NCBI GenBank assembly: GCA_964410215.1
Contig: CAYPHA010000016.1
Coordinates: 8,208-72,207 of the forward strand
DNA length: 64,000 bases
Direction: 5' to 3'
From: CAYPHA01 sp964410215
GTDB lineage: Bacteria > Calditrichota > Calditrichia > Calditrichales > CAYPHA01
Below the pieces are notes generated by a model that was not told where the DNA came from, searched no databases, and saw only the letters and a list, made by a program, of their open reading frames with translations. This document shows, one piece after another, positions 18,349-27,715 of the stretch (position 1 is its first letter; every line of letters starts with the position of its first letter). A program made the position numbers and the translations under genes.

Positions 18349-18513
18349 TTAAAACGATTCTGCCTCATCGATAAGCATTATCGGAATATCATCTTCGATA
18401 CGGTAAATCAGCCTGCAGGATGGGCAGACCAGTTGGTTTTCCTCCGGCTTATATTCCAGATCACCTTTGCATTTCGGGCAGGCTAATATTTCGAGTAATT
18501 CATTGTCCAGCAT
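18349..18513 (-). CDS. Trm112-family zinc-ribbon protein
   Basis: Small protein of 54 residues when started at ATG 18513 (MLDNELLEILACPKCKG), the usual opening of the YcaR/Trm112 family. Two Cys pairs, CPKC and CPSC, suggest a zinc ribbon, and the C-terminal IEDDIPIMLIDEAE is typical. Eukaryotic Trm112 activates methyltransferases; the bacterial role is unsettled. The start lies inside the end of the ybgC-like gene (14-base overlap). It is the last gene of the long prfB-led operon. A 7-bp inverted repeat lies after it (18315-18343) but has no T tract. Confidence 0.85.
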   Translation of the reverse strand: MLDNELLEILACPKCKGDLEYKPEENQLVCPSCRLIYRIEDDIPIMLIDEAESF

Positions 18514-18925
18514 GTTTCTGACTTTCTTCTGTATGTGCAACCTTTTGTTTATATATTTCAGGCGGTTTGACCGCTTTATACTGCGCGTTCATAAACCCGT
18601 GTACGGATTTTCCTTCACACAGAATGTCGCCGGATTCATTTTTAACGATGTATCCGAAAGTAAGTTTCGCACGGGACCTTCCGGCGATCGTCGCCTGAAT
18701 CGTAATTTCCTCGCCGAAGCGTGCCGGCCTGAGATAGCGCGCTGAAACCTCCAGTACCGGAATAAAGTATCCCCGGTTCTCCAGGTCCGCAATATCGATA
18801 CCGAGTTTTTTAAACAGACCCACACGTGCCAGCTCAAACCAGACAATGTAGTTGGAGTGATGGGCAACCCGCATCTGATCCGTCTCGGCATACCGGACCT
18901 TCAGACGGGCTTCGCTTGTAATCAT
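18500..18925 (-). CDS. YbgC/FadM-family acyl-CoA thioesterase
   Basis: Hot-dog-fold thioesterase of 141 residues. The family active-site stretch is present near the N-terminus (YAETDQMRVAHHSNYIVWFE), with the acidic residue and the HxNY element. Members hydrolyse acyl-CoA or 4-hydroxybenzoyl-CoA type thioesters; substrate cannot be assigned. It overlaps accA by four bases, so coupling to fatty-acid synthesis is plausible, and overlaps trm112 at its other end. Confidence 0.88.
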   Translation of the reverse strand: MITSEARLKVRYAETDQMRVAHHSNYIVWFELARVGLFKKLGIDIADLENRGYFIPVLEVSARYLRPARFGEEITIQATIAGRSRAKLTFGYIVKNESGDILCEGKSVHGFMNAQYKAVKPPEIYKQKVAHTEESQKHAGQ

Positions 18926-19890
18926 TCTTCCCAGGCACCCATTTTCGAATACTTTTCTATGCGCTGATCAATTAACTTTTTAACCGGTATTTTCAACAAT
19001 TCCTTAAGATGTTTGGTAATTGCGCTTTTCACATTAACGGCCGCGCCTTCCACATTGGTATGCGCGCCCCCTTCCGGCTCAGGGATGACCTCGTCCACAA
19101 TTTTAAGATCAAGAAGGTCCCGGGCTGCAACTTTCATCGCTTCGGCGGCATCCGGGGCATTCGCGGCATCACGCCACAGAATGGCCGCACACCCTTCAGG
19201 GCTGATGACACTGTACCAGGAATTTTCCATCATCAGAATACGGTCACCGACGCCGATACCGAGAGCGCCTCCCGATGCACCTTCGCCAATGACGACGTTG
19301 ATAATCGGTACCGGCAGATGGGACATCTCAAACAGGTTACGGGCGATTGCTTCCGCCTGACCGCGCTCCTCGGCCCCGATACCGGGATAGGCACCCGGTG
19401 TATCGATGAGGGTAATGACCGGTTTATTGTACTTGGCGGCGAGATGCATGAGACGCAGCGCTTTCCGGTATCCTTCCGGATTGGGCATGCCGAAATTGCG
19501 GTACAGATTGTCCTTCGTACCGCGGCCTTTCTGTTGCCCTATGATAAAAACCGAAAAGCTGTCGATCATAGCCGGGCCGGCAACGATAGCCGTATCATCC
19601 GCAAAAAACCGGTCCCCGTGAAATTCTTCGAAAAAGGAACAGATCTGCCCGATATAATCAAGGGTATACGGTCTGGAAGGGTGGCGGGCCAGCTGGACAC
19701 GCTGCCAGCGATTCAGGTTGGCATACAGCTCCTTGCGCAGCTCGTCGGCTTTTTCTTCCAGCCGCTTGATATCATCTTCCAGTTCAACGCCCGTTTTCTG
19801 AGCATAATCCCGCATTTCACTGATCTTTTTTTCCAGTTCAACGAGCGGACGCTCAAAATCCAGGATGAAACTCTTTGCATTTGATGCCAT
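18922..19890 (-). CDS. accA: Acetyl-CoA carboxylase carboxyltransferase subunit alpha
   Basis: Alpha half of the carboxyltransferase that moves the carboxyl group from biotin to acetyl-CoA, the first step of fatty-acid synthesis. It has 322 residues. Visible features are the N-terminal coiled-coil (LEKKISEMRDYAQKTGVELE), the QQKGRGTKDNLYRNFGMPNPEGYRKALRL core split by normal family spacing, DTPGAYPGIGAEERGQ, and GEGASGGALGIGVGD. The start ATG has AAGGTGA just upstream. accD and the biotin carboxylase are not in the window. Confidence 0.97.
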   Translation of the reverse strand: MASNAKSFILDFERPLVELEKKISEMRDYAQKTGVELEDDIKRLEEKADELRKELYANLNRWQRVQLARHPSRPYTLDYIGQICSFFEEFHGDRFFADDTAIVAGPAMIDSFSVFIIGQQKGRGTKDNLYRNFGMPNPEGYRKALRLMHLAAKYNKPVITLIDTPGAYPGIGAEERGQAEAIARNLFEMSHLPVPIINVVIGEGASGGALGIGVGDRILMMENSWYSVISPEGCAAILWRDAANAPDAAEAMKVAARDLLDLKIVDEVIPEPEGGAHTNVEGAAVNVKSAITKHLKELLKIPVKKLIDQRIEKYSKMGAWEE

Positions 19891-19898
19891 AGATCACC

Positions 19899-20624
19899 TT
19901 AATATTTTCCAATCAAACTGCCAATCCTTAATTTCCAGACCAGGAAAATGGCTTCCCACATTATCTGTGTTGATAATTTAGATTCGCCATGCACCCTGTC
20001 GACAAATATAATGGGAATTTCCTGTATACGAAAGCCTTTTCTCCAGGCTTTGAAATTCATTTCAATCTGAAACCCATAACCATTGGTCTTAATTCCATCG
20101 AGATCCAATTGTTCAAGCACTGTTCTTCTGAAACATTTATAGCCGCCGGTACAATCTTTTACGGGTATCCCCGCGACAATCTGCGTGTACATATTGGCAA
20201 AATAACTGAGCAGCAGACGTTTCAACGGCCAGTTAATTACATTGACCCCGGTGATATACCGTGAACCGATGACCAGATCGTTTGTTTCCATGGCTTCCAG
20301 AAAATGAGGAATTTCCGCCGGATTGTGTGAAAAATCCGCATCCATCTCAAAAATATATTCATACTCCCGTTCCAGTGCCCACCGGAATCCGGCGATATAA
20401 GCGGTACCCAGTCCCATTTTCCCCTGCCTCTCCAGCAGATGAACGGAACGCTGCGTATTTTGAATCTTCCTGATCACGTCCGCCGTACCGTCCGGAGAAC
20501 CGTCATCCACAAAAAGGATATGAACTTCCGGCTGATGTTCGAAAATCGCTTCTGTCAGCAGTTGTACATTTTCAACTTCGTTATACGTCGGTACAATCAG
20601 GATTGCTTTGGACGGATCAACCAT
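19899..20624 (-). CDS. Polyprenol-phosphate mannosyltransferase-like GT2
   Basis: 241-residue GT-A glycosyltransferase of the dolichol-phosphate mannose synthase type. The nucleotide-binding motifs are IVPTYNEVENV, FVDDGSPDGTADV and the metal-binding MDADFSHNPAEI; the C-terminal FVDRVHGESKLS is also typical of this subfamily, and no C-terminal membrane domain follows. Expected product is polyprenyl-phosphate-linked mannose (or another hexose). A DUF2723 protein in the same operon, of a family likened to O-mannosyltransferases, could use such a donor (inference). Overlaps rfbD by eight bases. Confidence 0.88.
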   Translation of the reverse strand: MVDPSKAILIVPTYNEVENVQLLTEAIFEHQPEVHILFVDDGSPDGTADVIRKIQNTQRSVHLLERQGKMGLGTAYIAGFRWALEREYEYIFEMDADFSHNPAEIPHFLEAMETNDLVIGSRYITGVNVINWPLKRLLLSYFANMYTQIVAGIPVKDCTGGYKCFRRTVLEQLDLDGIKTNGYGFQIEMNFKAWRKGFRIQEIPIIFVDRVHGESKLSTQIMWEAIFLVWKLRIGSLIGKY

Positions 20625-21522
20625 TCTGTTCGTTATATTTCCTTTTCAGCTTTTCCAGTCCGGCATCGACACCTCCCGGCTCCCAGCCGGTCCGGTTAAC
20701 CAGTTTATCCAGGACGAATGAAGAATTCATGGGACGGGGCGCCTTCTGGTTCAGGTCTTCCGTCTTTATTTTATCAATTTTCTGTGCATCGAGGCCGAAT
20801 TGTTCGGCAATTTTAACCGCAAAGTTATAACGGCTGATTATTTCGGAGCCGGAAACGTGAAACAGGCCGAACTCATTCATCTGTAACAGCCTGGCAATCG
20901 CTTCGCTCAGATCATCCACATACGTGGGATTACCGATCTGGTCACCGACTACCTGGATCTGATTGTCATTGCGAAGTTCGCCGATAACCCAGCTTACAAA
21001 ATTATTCCGCACCTTATTGCCGGTTCCATAAAGAACCTGTGTCCGTATGATCAGATATTCCAGGTCACAGGCCCTGATCATATTTTCCGCGGCAAATTTA
21101 CTGCGCGCATAGACCCCCCTGGGATTGGGATCATCGATTTCACGGTAACCACCTATTTCGCCGTCGAACACATAGTCCGTGGAAATCTGCACGATAAGCG
21201 GTTTGAATCGTTCGGCCCCTTCGATAATATTTTCGACGGCCTTGACATTGGTATTCCAGCAGACTTCTTCTTCCAGTTCGCATTTGTCGACGTTCGTGTA
21301 GGCCGCCGCATTTATGATGATATCCGGCCTGATCTGATCCAGGAAACGAATGACTTTAGAACGGTTCACAATATCCGTGGAACGATACGAATAGCCGGAT
21401 GCAGGTATATAATCCTCATGTTCCACCGAGGCTTTGAATACCTGGTATGATTCCGAAATACGGTTTACGAGGCTCTGCCCCAGCAAACCGTTGGACCCGA
21501 GTATCAACACTTTTTTCTTCAT
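20617..21522 (-). CDS. dTDP-4-dehydrorhamnose reductase-like SDR
   Basis: 301-residue extended short-chain dehydrogenase resembling RfbD, which makes dTDP-L-rhamnose. The Rossmann motif is GSNGLLGQSLVNR, the catalytic pair is in YARSKFAAEN, and STDYVFDGEIGGY and PRPMNSSFVLDKL are strong RfbD signatures. No rfbA, rfbB or rfbC is present here, so the pathway would need genes elsewhere; a related deoxysugar reductase remains possible. Overlaps the PfkB gene by four bases and the GT2 by eight. Confidence 0.85.
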   Translation of the reverse strand: MKKKVLILGSNGLLGQSLVNRISESYQVFKASVEHEDYIPASGYSYRSTDIVNRSKVIRFLDQIRPDIIINAAAYTNVDKCELEEEVCWNTNVKAVENIIEGAERFKPLIVQISTDYVFDGEIGGYREIDDPNPRGVYARSKFAAENMIRACDLEYLIIRTQVLYGTGNKVRNNFVSWVIGELRNDNQIQVVGDQIGNPTYVDDLSEAIARLLQMNEFGLFHVSGSEIISRYNFAVKIAEQFGLDAQKIDKIKTEDLNQKAPRPMNSSFVLDKLVNRTGWEPGGVDAGLEKLKRKYNEQNG

Positions 21523-22439
21523 AGTTCTTTCGCTAAAAATGACCTGTAGAATGATTTTACTTTTTCAGGCTCCGGCACACCTTTAAAATGGCCGAAGATG
21601 GAAGCGATTATATTTCCCTTTTTTGCTGCCTCCCGAATATCGGAAGTTTTAAAATAATGATTTAAAAACCCGGCCGCAAATGCATCACCACAACCGGTCG
21701 GATCCTTTACACGGACCGAGACCGGTGGTTTTGCTTTGCATGATTGTAACGCTTCATTTTCTTTGAAATACGTTACGCTGCCCTGCTCAGCCTTGGTCAA
21801 ATTTATTATTTTATCATGATCGAGGCAATGATTGCGGAAATAATCGCTTTCCTGGTCCTGGCGTTCGTTAATCAGATTAAACTCATTCTGATTCAGTTGC
21901 ATGATATCACAAAGTGCAATCCATTTATCAACCTCCGGCAACGGACGATAATAACGTATCCCATCTTCCTTTCTGCCCAGGGTAAGACTGTGCAGATCCA
22001 TGTAAATCAGACTTTTAAAGTTTGTGCGGAACCGGGCCATCGTTTCATACCCGAGATCCCAGCCCGAAATAAAATTAAAAACGGCTATATCAAAATCAAG
22101 GAAACCTTCAATATGCTCATATTCCAGTGGTGGAAACGGGTACAGGGACCGCTCGATGCGTTCGTCCGGGCTGGTGTAACGCAATTCCACACGGTTATTT
22201 TTCTGCGCCGTGCGGCAGAGCCCCGACAGATCAATCCGTTGATCGTCTCCCAGATACGCAGAGAGCTGCTCATAGATATCCTCCCCGACCCAACTGACGG
22301 GAAGAATACGATCATTGGCGTCCAGTGCACTGCGCATGGCATTGATCAGGTATATCAGTCCACCGAAGCTCTTTTTTTTCGTACCGTCATAGCTGTAAAT
22401 CGTATCCTGCATGACAGTCCCGATGAGAAGTACCTTCAT
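21519..22439 (-). CDS. PfkB-family sugar kinase
   Basis: 306-residue ribokinase-fold kinase. The C-terminal PfkB signature DPTGCGDAFAAGF holds the catalytic Asp and anion hole, and the N-terminal KSFGGLIYLINAMR resembles the substrate-binding start of the family. The rest is divergent, so the substrate (sugar or nucleoside) cannot be named. Located between purE (16-base gap) and the RfbD-like reductase (four-base overlap). Confidence 0.85.
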   Translation of the reverse strand: MKVLLIGTVMQDTIYSYDGTKKKSFGGLIYLINAMRSALDANDRILPVSWVGEDIYEQLSAYLGDDQRIDLSGLCRTAQKNNRVELRYTSPDERIERSLYPFPPLEYEHIEGFLDFDIAVFNFISGWDLGYETMARFRTNFKSLIYMDLHSLTLGRKEDGIRYYRPLPEVDKWIALCDIMQLNQNEFNLINERQDQESDYFRNHCLDHDKIINLTKAEQGSVTYFKENEALQSCKAKPPVSVRVKDPTGCGDAFAAGFLNHYFKTSDIREAAKKGNIIASIFGHFKGVPEPEKVKSFYRSFLAKEL

Positions 22440-22455
22440 AGAAAATCCACTGTTA

Positions 22456-22914
22456 TCAGAGCCGGCTTCCCTGTTTTTTAAATGCCATCAATTTTTCCGC
22501 TAATTCTTCGTCCTGGAGGGAAAGCACTTCTGCGGCAAAAACAACGGCATTCCGCATACCGGCTTTACCGACTGCAAACGTGGCAACGGGCACCCCGGCA
22601 GGCATCTGCACAGTAGAAAGAAGCGAATCAACACCATCCATCACACCGCCGGGTAACGGAACACCGAGAACGGGCAGGGTCGTATGAGCCGCGACAACGC
22701 CGGCCAGGTGCGCCGCCATTCCGGCACCGGCAATAAGCAGCTTATAACCCTTATCGCGGGCACTGCCGGCAAATTCCGCGACCTCTTCCGGATTGCGGTG
22801 CGCCGAACGTATCAGCACTTCGTATTCAAGTCCAAAAAATGAAAGATAAGCATCCGCCGCCTCAACAAAGGGCATATCCGATTTACTTCCGAGTAAAATG
22901 GCGATCTTATTCAT
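22456..22914 (-). CDS. purE: N5-carboxyaminoimidazole ribonucleotide mutase PurE
   Basis: Purine biosynthesis enzyme of 152 residues that moves the carboxyl group of N5-CAIR to C4, giving CAIR. Motifs: LGSKSDMPFVEAA, SAHRNPEEV with the catalytic His, and GAGMAAHLAGVVAAHT. Length fits the bacterial class I enzyme. purK, which would make the substrate, is not in the window. ATG is preceded by AAGGAAGGGGTG. Separated by about 74 bases from the DUF4837 gene. Confidence 0.96.
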   Translation of the reverse strand: MNKIAILLGSKSDMPFVEAADAYLSFFGLEYEVLIRSAHRNPEEVAEFAGSARDKGYKLLIAGAGMAAHLAGVVAAHTTLPVLGVPLPGGVMDGVDSLLSTVQMPAGVPVATFAVGKAGMRNAVVFAAEVLSLQDEELAEKLMAFKKQGSRL

Positions 22915-22988
22915 ACGTCACCCCTTCCTTCTATATTGTTACGCTATGAATTGTTTATTCTTTTCACCGCGCATCCTTGTAATACGAC

Positions 22989-24029
22989 TTATTCCGCTTC
23001 CGTATTCCTTACAATTTCAAATGTGCCGGCAATGACCTCCAACTGGTCCAGGAAAGGCATTTTCATCTGCCCGGGCGCCATTACGGCAATATCGATCAGG
23101 TAGAGCGCCTGCTCCATTTCATCATAGACGCCGTACATACGGAAAGGACCGCCTACAAGCAGCGAGTCATTCCGCCACAACCCCGTGAGTTTGATGGCTT
23201 CCCGGTCATCACCCAATGTGGCCGGGGAAATAAAGGCATCTCCTTCTTCAACCGTATCCCCCTCGTAATAAGTTCCTGTCATCCGGTTCCTGAGATGAAT
23301 AAGCGAATCCCTTTGAATCAGCGAACTATCGCCTTTCACTTTCCATACAGACAGCCAGCGGTTCGGCTGTATCCGGCGCAACCATACATAATGTTCTTCC
23401 TTGTCCTGATTGGCAATAAAATAATCATGTTGTACCCGGACTTTCCATCCATAATTGGAGGCCAGTATTTTTTCAAGGTCTTTTTGTTCTCCCTGGGCAT
23501 ACATTTCTTTCTTGAGTCGGGTAAAGTATTTCTGCTCGAAGCGATTATAGATATCTTTTTTTGTCCGGTTAAAATGACGCTTAAACGATGCCCGGTCTTT
23601 TGCATACATGAAAGATCCGATCTGATCCCTGGCAAAGAGATCATCCGCAAAAAAATAGAACATCTCGTCCTTTTGAACGCCTTCCCGGAATTCCTGTGGT
23701 AAGCTGCCCTTGATATAATTATTAACCGGCGTATCTTCATTCTCAATACCAAGAAAAAAGAGATTCAGCCGGTCTTTGAACGTATTCAGGTCTTCCAGGG
23801 GTTTCCAGGTGACATGGAACCTGTTTTCCGCATGGGGTGTTGCAATTTCTTTTTCGAAAACAGCCCTGAAATCATCTTCAACTTCCGTCCAAAGAGTTGA
23901 ATCGGCAAAAACAAAAATCCGGTTGGGGTATCCCATCGCCGTCACCTTGACGTCACAATCGTACAGGGTCAGCGGCACGAGTGCAAGCAACAGCAGAGAC
24001 AGCACTTTAATGGTGCGTTTGATATACAT
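22989..24029 (-). CDS. DUF4837-family protein
   Basis: 346 residues with a hydrophobic signal (LSLLLLALVPLTLYDC). The Cys at 25 could be lipidated, but the lipobox is poor. The body matches the DUF4837 pattern seen in FCB genomes, with FVFADSTLWTEVEDDFRAVFE near the start and a C-terminal region ending in a short beta-rich segment. Function unknown. The ATG is supported by TAGGAG six bases upstream and lies inside the end of the UPF0104 gene (23-base overlap). Confidence 0.78.
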   Translation of the reverse strand: MYIKRTIKVLSLLLLALVPLTLYDCDVKVTAMGYPNRIFVFADSTLWTEVEDDFRAVFEKEIATPHAENRFHVTWKPLEDLNTFKDRLNLFFLGIENEDTPVNNYIKGSLPQEFREGVQKDEMFYFFADDLFARDQIGSFMYAKDRASFKRHFNRTKKDIYNRFEQKYFTRLKKEMYAQGEQKDLEKILASNYGWKVRVQHDYFIANQDKEEHYVWLRRIQPNRWLSVWKVKGDSSLIQRDSLIHLRNRMTGTYYEGDTVEEGDAFISPATLGDDREAIKLTGLWRNDSLLVGGPFRMYGVYDEMEQALYLIDIAVMAPGQMKMPFLDQLEVIAGTFEIVRNTEAE

Positions 24030-24990
24030 CGATTTCTCCTACAGTTGATTTTCGCTTGTGTAAAATAAACAGGACGGCTCCCCATATCGAGATCACCATC
24101 GGAAGCAGTAAATTCAGAAACGACAAAGAGATGGCCGCCGCATTGGATACACCCACTTTTGAAAGCAATGTAACATAGCCAAGATCACGGATACCCACAC
24201 CATTAATCGACGGGAGCATGGTCAGCACAAAGGTAACCGTCACAACAAGAAACAGATAACCGAGATCGATATGAACAGACAGCGCCCGGGCAAGAAACAG
24301 GTTCATAAAAACAATCGAAATCTGTGATAATAATGAGAAAAGGAAGACATGGGCAAAAATGCGTCTCCGGGTACGCAGCGCGTGAATTGTTTCAAAAAGC
24401 TTGTTGATTTTTTCACCGATATTGAAAAAAGTGATCTTGCTGAACAGCAAAAGCAATAATTTAAAGGGGCGGTTTCGTGTCATAATAAAAAAGAACAGAC
24501 TGATCGCGATGAAGAGTGTCAGGGAGGCATAGAGTAACCGTTCATTGTGGAAATACTGGGAAACAACATAGAGGGAAACAATCGCCAGGAAAAGCGTGGC
24601 GGCAATACCAAGCATGCGCTCCGTCAGTACAGTCGCGATGCCGATTGTGCGATCCTTTTTATCTTCCGATACTTTATAAATACGATACACATCCCCGCCT
24701 ATACTCGTAGGCAGGAAATTATTAAAGAAAAGACCGATCAGGTAAAAACCGTATAACCGGGGAACGGGCCATTTTTTTTCATATTGATTCAGTAAAACCT
24801 GCCAGCGGATAGCCATCATCAAAATGGCCAGCAGCAGGCATAATGCAGCAAGGGTCAGGTTAATCAGACCGTTGTTCTGAACCACCTTTAAAAGCACCTT
24901 GCTGATTTTATGCGGATCAGCAATATAAACCAGATACCCGAGAAGTCCCAGAGAGATGACTGCTCTGACCACCGTTTTCAGATAACGCAT
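24007..24990 (-). CDS. LPG_synthase_TM/UPF0104 flippase-like membrane protein
   Basis: 327-residue polytopic protein with about eight membrane helices, of the lysylphosphatidylglycerol-synthetase transmembrane (UPF0104) family. Characteristic stretches are RWQVLLNQYEKKWPV, GLFFNNFLPTSIGGDVYR, and LPSINGVGIRDLGYV. Members without the cytoplasmic transferase domain are thought to move lipid-linked substrates across the membrane. Its start overlaps the stop of the DUF2723 gene by one base (TGATG), and with the nearby polyprenol-phosphate mannosyltransferase this suggests lipid-linked sugar handling (inference). Confidence 0.88.
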   Translation of the reverse strand: MRYLKTVVRAVISLGLLGYLVYIADPHKISKVLLKVVQNNGLINLTLAALCLLLAILMMAIRWQVLLNQYEKKWPVPRLYGFYLIGLFFNNFLPTSIGGDVYRIYKVSEDKKDRTIGIATVLTERMLGIAATLFLAIVSLYVVSQYFHNERLLYASLTLFIAISLFFFIMTRNRPFKLLLLLFSKITFFNIGEKINKLFETIHALRTRRRIFAHVFLFSLLSQISIVFMNLFLARALSVHIDLGYLFLVVTVTFVLTMLPSINGVGIRDLGYVTLLSKVGVSNAAAISLSFLNLLLPMVISIWGAVLFILHKRKSTVGEIDVYQTHH

Positions 24991-27656
24991 CAGTTCTTAT
25001 CGGCACTCTTTTTAATGGAATTCAGAAAATCCTGCGCTGCTTTGTCAGTCGGATTTATTTTAAGCCAATCCTCTAAAGGCTTGATGGCCTTCTCCGGTGT
25101 ACCGCCCATCTGGTAGGCCCTTATAAGCAGACTCAGGTTCTGCGGATCGATGGCATTCTCTTCATAGGCCTTTTCCAGCAGTTTTACGGCAGCATCATAC
25201 TGTGTCAACCGCAGGAGGTGGTTTCCGATCATGGACAGATCACGGGCGTTATTACCAGAAGCAATCAGTGAATCGGCATAACTCGTATCTGCCGCGACGT
25301 AAACGGCATCTTTAAACAGGCGGAGTACTTTGCTGGTCCAGGGGATAACGTCCGCGGGGATTCGCTCTTCCATTACCGTCATAAGTTCCGTCAGGGCTGT
25401 CCCGCCGGCGTCATTCCTCACATAGTATTCTGCCAGCTGAACGTATGCCGTACGGTAATTCTGCAACAGGCCTTTGATATTATCATTATAATATACCGTC
25501 GGGTCATTGAGACCGCGGTATTGATAGACATCTTTCAGGTTACGTGCCAGATGATCCGGAGAGATTTCCCAGTTCTTAAAAGGTACCAGCCGCAATACCA
25601 GTCCGTCCATGCGCATGAAATCGGAAAGTTCACCCAGCAGATTACTCCGGGGTACCGTTACAGCAAAATAGATGGGTCGTTGCCAGCGGTTGGCGGCGAT
25701 GATATTCAGGATCATGTAGTCCTGTGTTCTCAGTACCGAACCGAATCGGGTATTCATAGTCGGTTCTATCGTAAAAGTGATCTGTTCCGGTGGTTCATCC
25801 GGGGCATAATCAAACTGGGTTTTAAATTCTTCAAGGGTCTGCCGGGCAACGGCCGGGGGTACTTTAATGGAATATTTCTGCGATTTCCAGCGCATCAGAC
25901 CCAGCCGGTCCAGCTCCGCCTCGGAAATCTTCATCGGCACCGTCGGCTCCAGGTCGCGCAGTTGACGAATATACCAGTCCGTGTTCAACAGGCTTAGGTT
26001 TACGATACGGACGTCGGTACGAATTTTTTCCACTTCCTGCAGATACCACAACGGGAAAGTGTCGTTATCACCGTTTGTAAAGAGGATGCCGTTTGGTTCA
26101 CAGGACATGAGCATGTTATAGGAATAATCAAAAGCGACATAATTTCCGGTTCTGTCGTGTGAATGATAATTTTTTGCGAACATGTTAACCGGTACAATGA
26201 TCACGAGGAGTGTGAGTACGGTGCCCATAACCAGTCTGGAGACATTTTTTTTATTCTTAAAGATAATTTCGCGAATCATATCCAGAATACCGGCATAACC
26301 GAGGCCGATCCATATCGCAAAGGCGAAAAAGCTGCCCACATAGCTGTAATCACGCTCACGCGGCTGCGGATCCGGCTGGTTGAGATAGAAGATGATGGCC
26401 AGCCCCGTCATAAAAAACAGGGCAAACACGGCAAGGGCATGTTTGGGATCCCTCCGGAAATGCCAGAACATCCCAACCAGCCCCAGTAAAAAGGGCAGGG
26501 CCCAGAACTGGCTGGCAGACCAGTTCACCTCATCTTCATCCATCCCGACAAATTGCCACAGAAAATAACGGACATACATTTTATTGATCTGGTAATTCCA
26601 GAAAAAATCACCTGTCGACGTGTATAACTTGCTGTTCGGTGAGGTTTCCCAGGTACCTTTCCTGTCAAGGGGATCATGCGCACCGTATTGTTCCCGGTTT
26701 ATGTATTTCACAAAATTCTCGATGGTTTCCGGGTTATTTTCATCGATATTGGGATTCAGGTTGGAACGGATATAGATCATCGCATAAGTTGAATAACCGA
26801 TCGTGATCAGGAGGATCGAGAGGAACGCAAAACTGGCCAGATGTTTTTTGTTGTTCAGCGCCCAGAACGTGCCTGCGATAACGATGAGCAGAAAGCCACC
26901 CAGGCCAAAAGCACCCCAATGCAAGGCAAGTTTCGGAATCCATTGGACCATACCCGGATACACCGCAACCATAATGATCCCGGTTATAACCACCAGAATT
27001 GCGAATGATTTCACATTAAAATTAAAACGTTTGTAATAATAGATCATAGCGACAAAAGGTAACGCCAGTACGTTCAGAAGATGCACGGCGATTGCCAGGC
27101 CGATGAGATAGGAAATCATGAGCAGATAGCGTTCATTCCCCGGTTCTTCCGACTTTTCAGCCCAGACCAGCACCAGCCAGACGATGAGCGAGGTAAAGAG
27201 CATGGATGCGGCATAGACTTCGGCTTCGACGGCGTTAAACCAGAAGCTGTGCGTAAAGGCGAAACTCAGAGAACCGAGCACACCGGAGGATATGGCAATC
27301 ATCCAGTCCGAAGCCGATTCCAGCCGGCCTTTCCATTCCCGGACAAGGTGCACAATGGTCAGATAGAGGAGCATAACCGTGATGGAGCTGGAGAATACGG
27401 AGATCAGATTCACCTTGAAGGCCACATCCTGTATGAAAGGAAGCATGCTGAACATGCGTCCGACGAGAAGATAGAGTGGCGCGCCGGGCGGATGCGGCAC
27501 AGCCATCCGGTAACTGCAGGCGATAAACTCCCCGCAATCCCAGAATGATACGGTGGGCGCTACGGTTGCCAGGTATACAATCGATGTGACGATGAAAACG
27601 GCAAATGCGACCAGGTTATTTGTTTTTCTCATATCCATGCTTTTCTGAATCTCCAT
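24990..27656 (-). CDS. DUF2723 membrane O-mannosyltransferase-like protein with TPR tail
   Basis: About 888 residues. The N-terminal half is polytopic with the family hallmark VSFWDCGEFIACSYRMAVPHPPGAP early in the protein; DUF2723 is considered related to the PMT/GT-C O-mannosyltransferases. A soluble middle region follows, and residues of about 760 to the end form TPR-like helices (LLIRAYQMGGTPEKAIKPLEDWL). Initiation is uncertain: ATG 27656, ATG 27638 (with GGAG 12 bases upstream) and ATG 27632 are all plausible. In GT-C enzymes the sugar comes from a polyprenyl phosphate, which the GT2 at 19899 could make. Confidence 0.85.
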   Translation of the reverse strand: MEIQKSMDMRKTNNLVAFAVFIVTSIVYLATVAPTVSFWDCGEFIACSYRMAVPHPPGAPLYLLVGRMFSMLPFIQDVAFKVNLISVFSSSITVMLLYLTIVHLVREWKGRLESASDWMIAISSGVLGSLSFAFTHSFWFNAVEAEVYAASMLFTSLIVWLVLVWAEKSEEPGNERYLLMISYLIGLAIAVHLLNVLALPFVAMIYYYKRFNFNVKSFAILVVITGIIMVAVYPGMVQWIPKLALHWGAFGLGGFLLIVIAGTFWALNNKKHLASFAFLSILLITIGYSTYAMIYIRSNLNPNIDENNPETIENFVKYINREQYGAHDPLDRKGTWETSPNSKLYTSTGDFFWNYQINKMYVRYFLWQFVGMDEDEVNWSASQFWALPFLLGLVGMFWHFRRDPKHALAVFALFFMTGLAIIFYLNQPDPQPRERDYSYVGSFFAFAIWIGLGYAGILDMIREIIFKNKKNVSRLVMGTVLTLLVIIVPVNMFAKNYHSHDRTGNYVAFDYSYNMLMSCEPNGILFTNGDNDTFPLWYLQEVEKIRTDVRIVNLSLLNTDWYIRQLRDLEPTVPMKISEAELDRLGLMRWKSQKYSIKVPPAVARQTLEEFKTQFDYAPDEPPEQITFTIEPTMNTRFGSVLRTQDYMILNIIAANRWQRPIYFAVTVPRSNLLGELSDFMRMDGLVLRLVPFKNWEISPDHLARNLKDVYQYRGLNDPTVYYNDNIKGLLQNYRTAYVQLAEYYVRNDAGGTALTELMTVMEERIPADVIPWTSKVLRLFKDAVYVAADTSYADSLIASGNNARDLSMIGNHLLRLTQYDAAVKLLEKAYEENAIDPQNLSLLIRAYQMGGTPEKAIKPLEDWLKINPTDKAAQDFLNSIKKSADKN

Positions 27657-27715
27657 AATATATGGCACTGAAACCGTTGAAATAAGCAAATTTTAAGCTA
27701 AAAAAATGCGATCAT

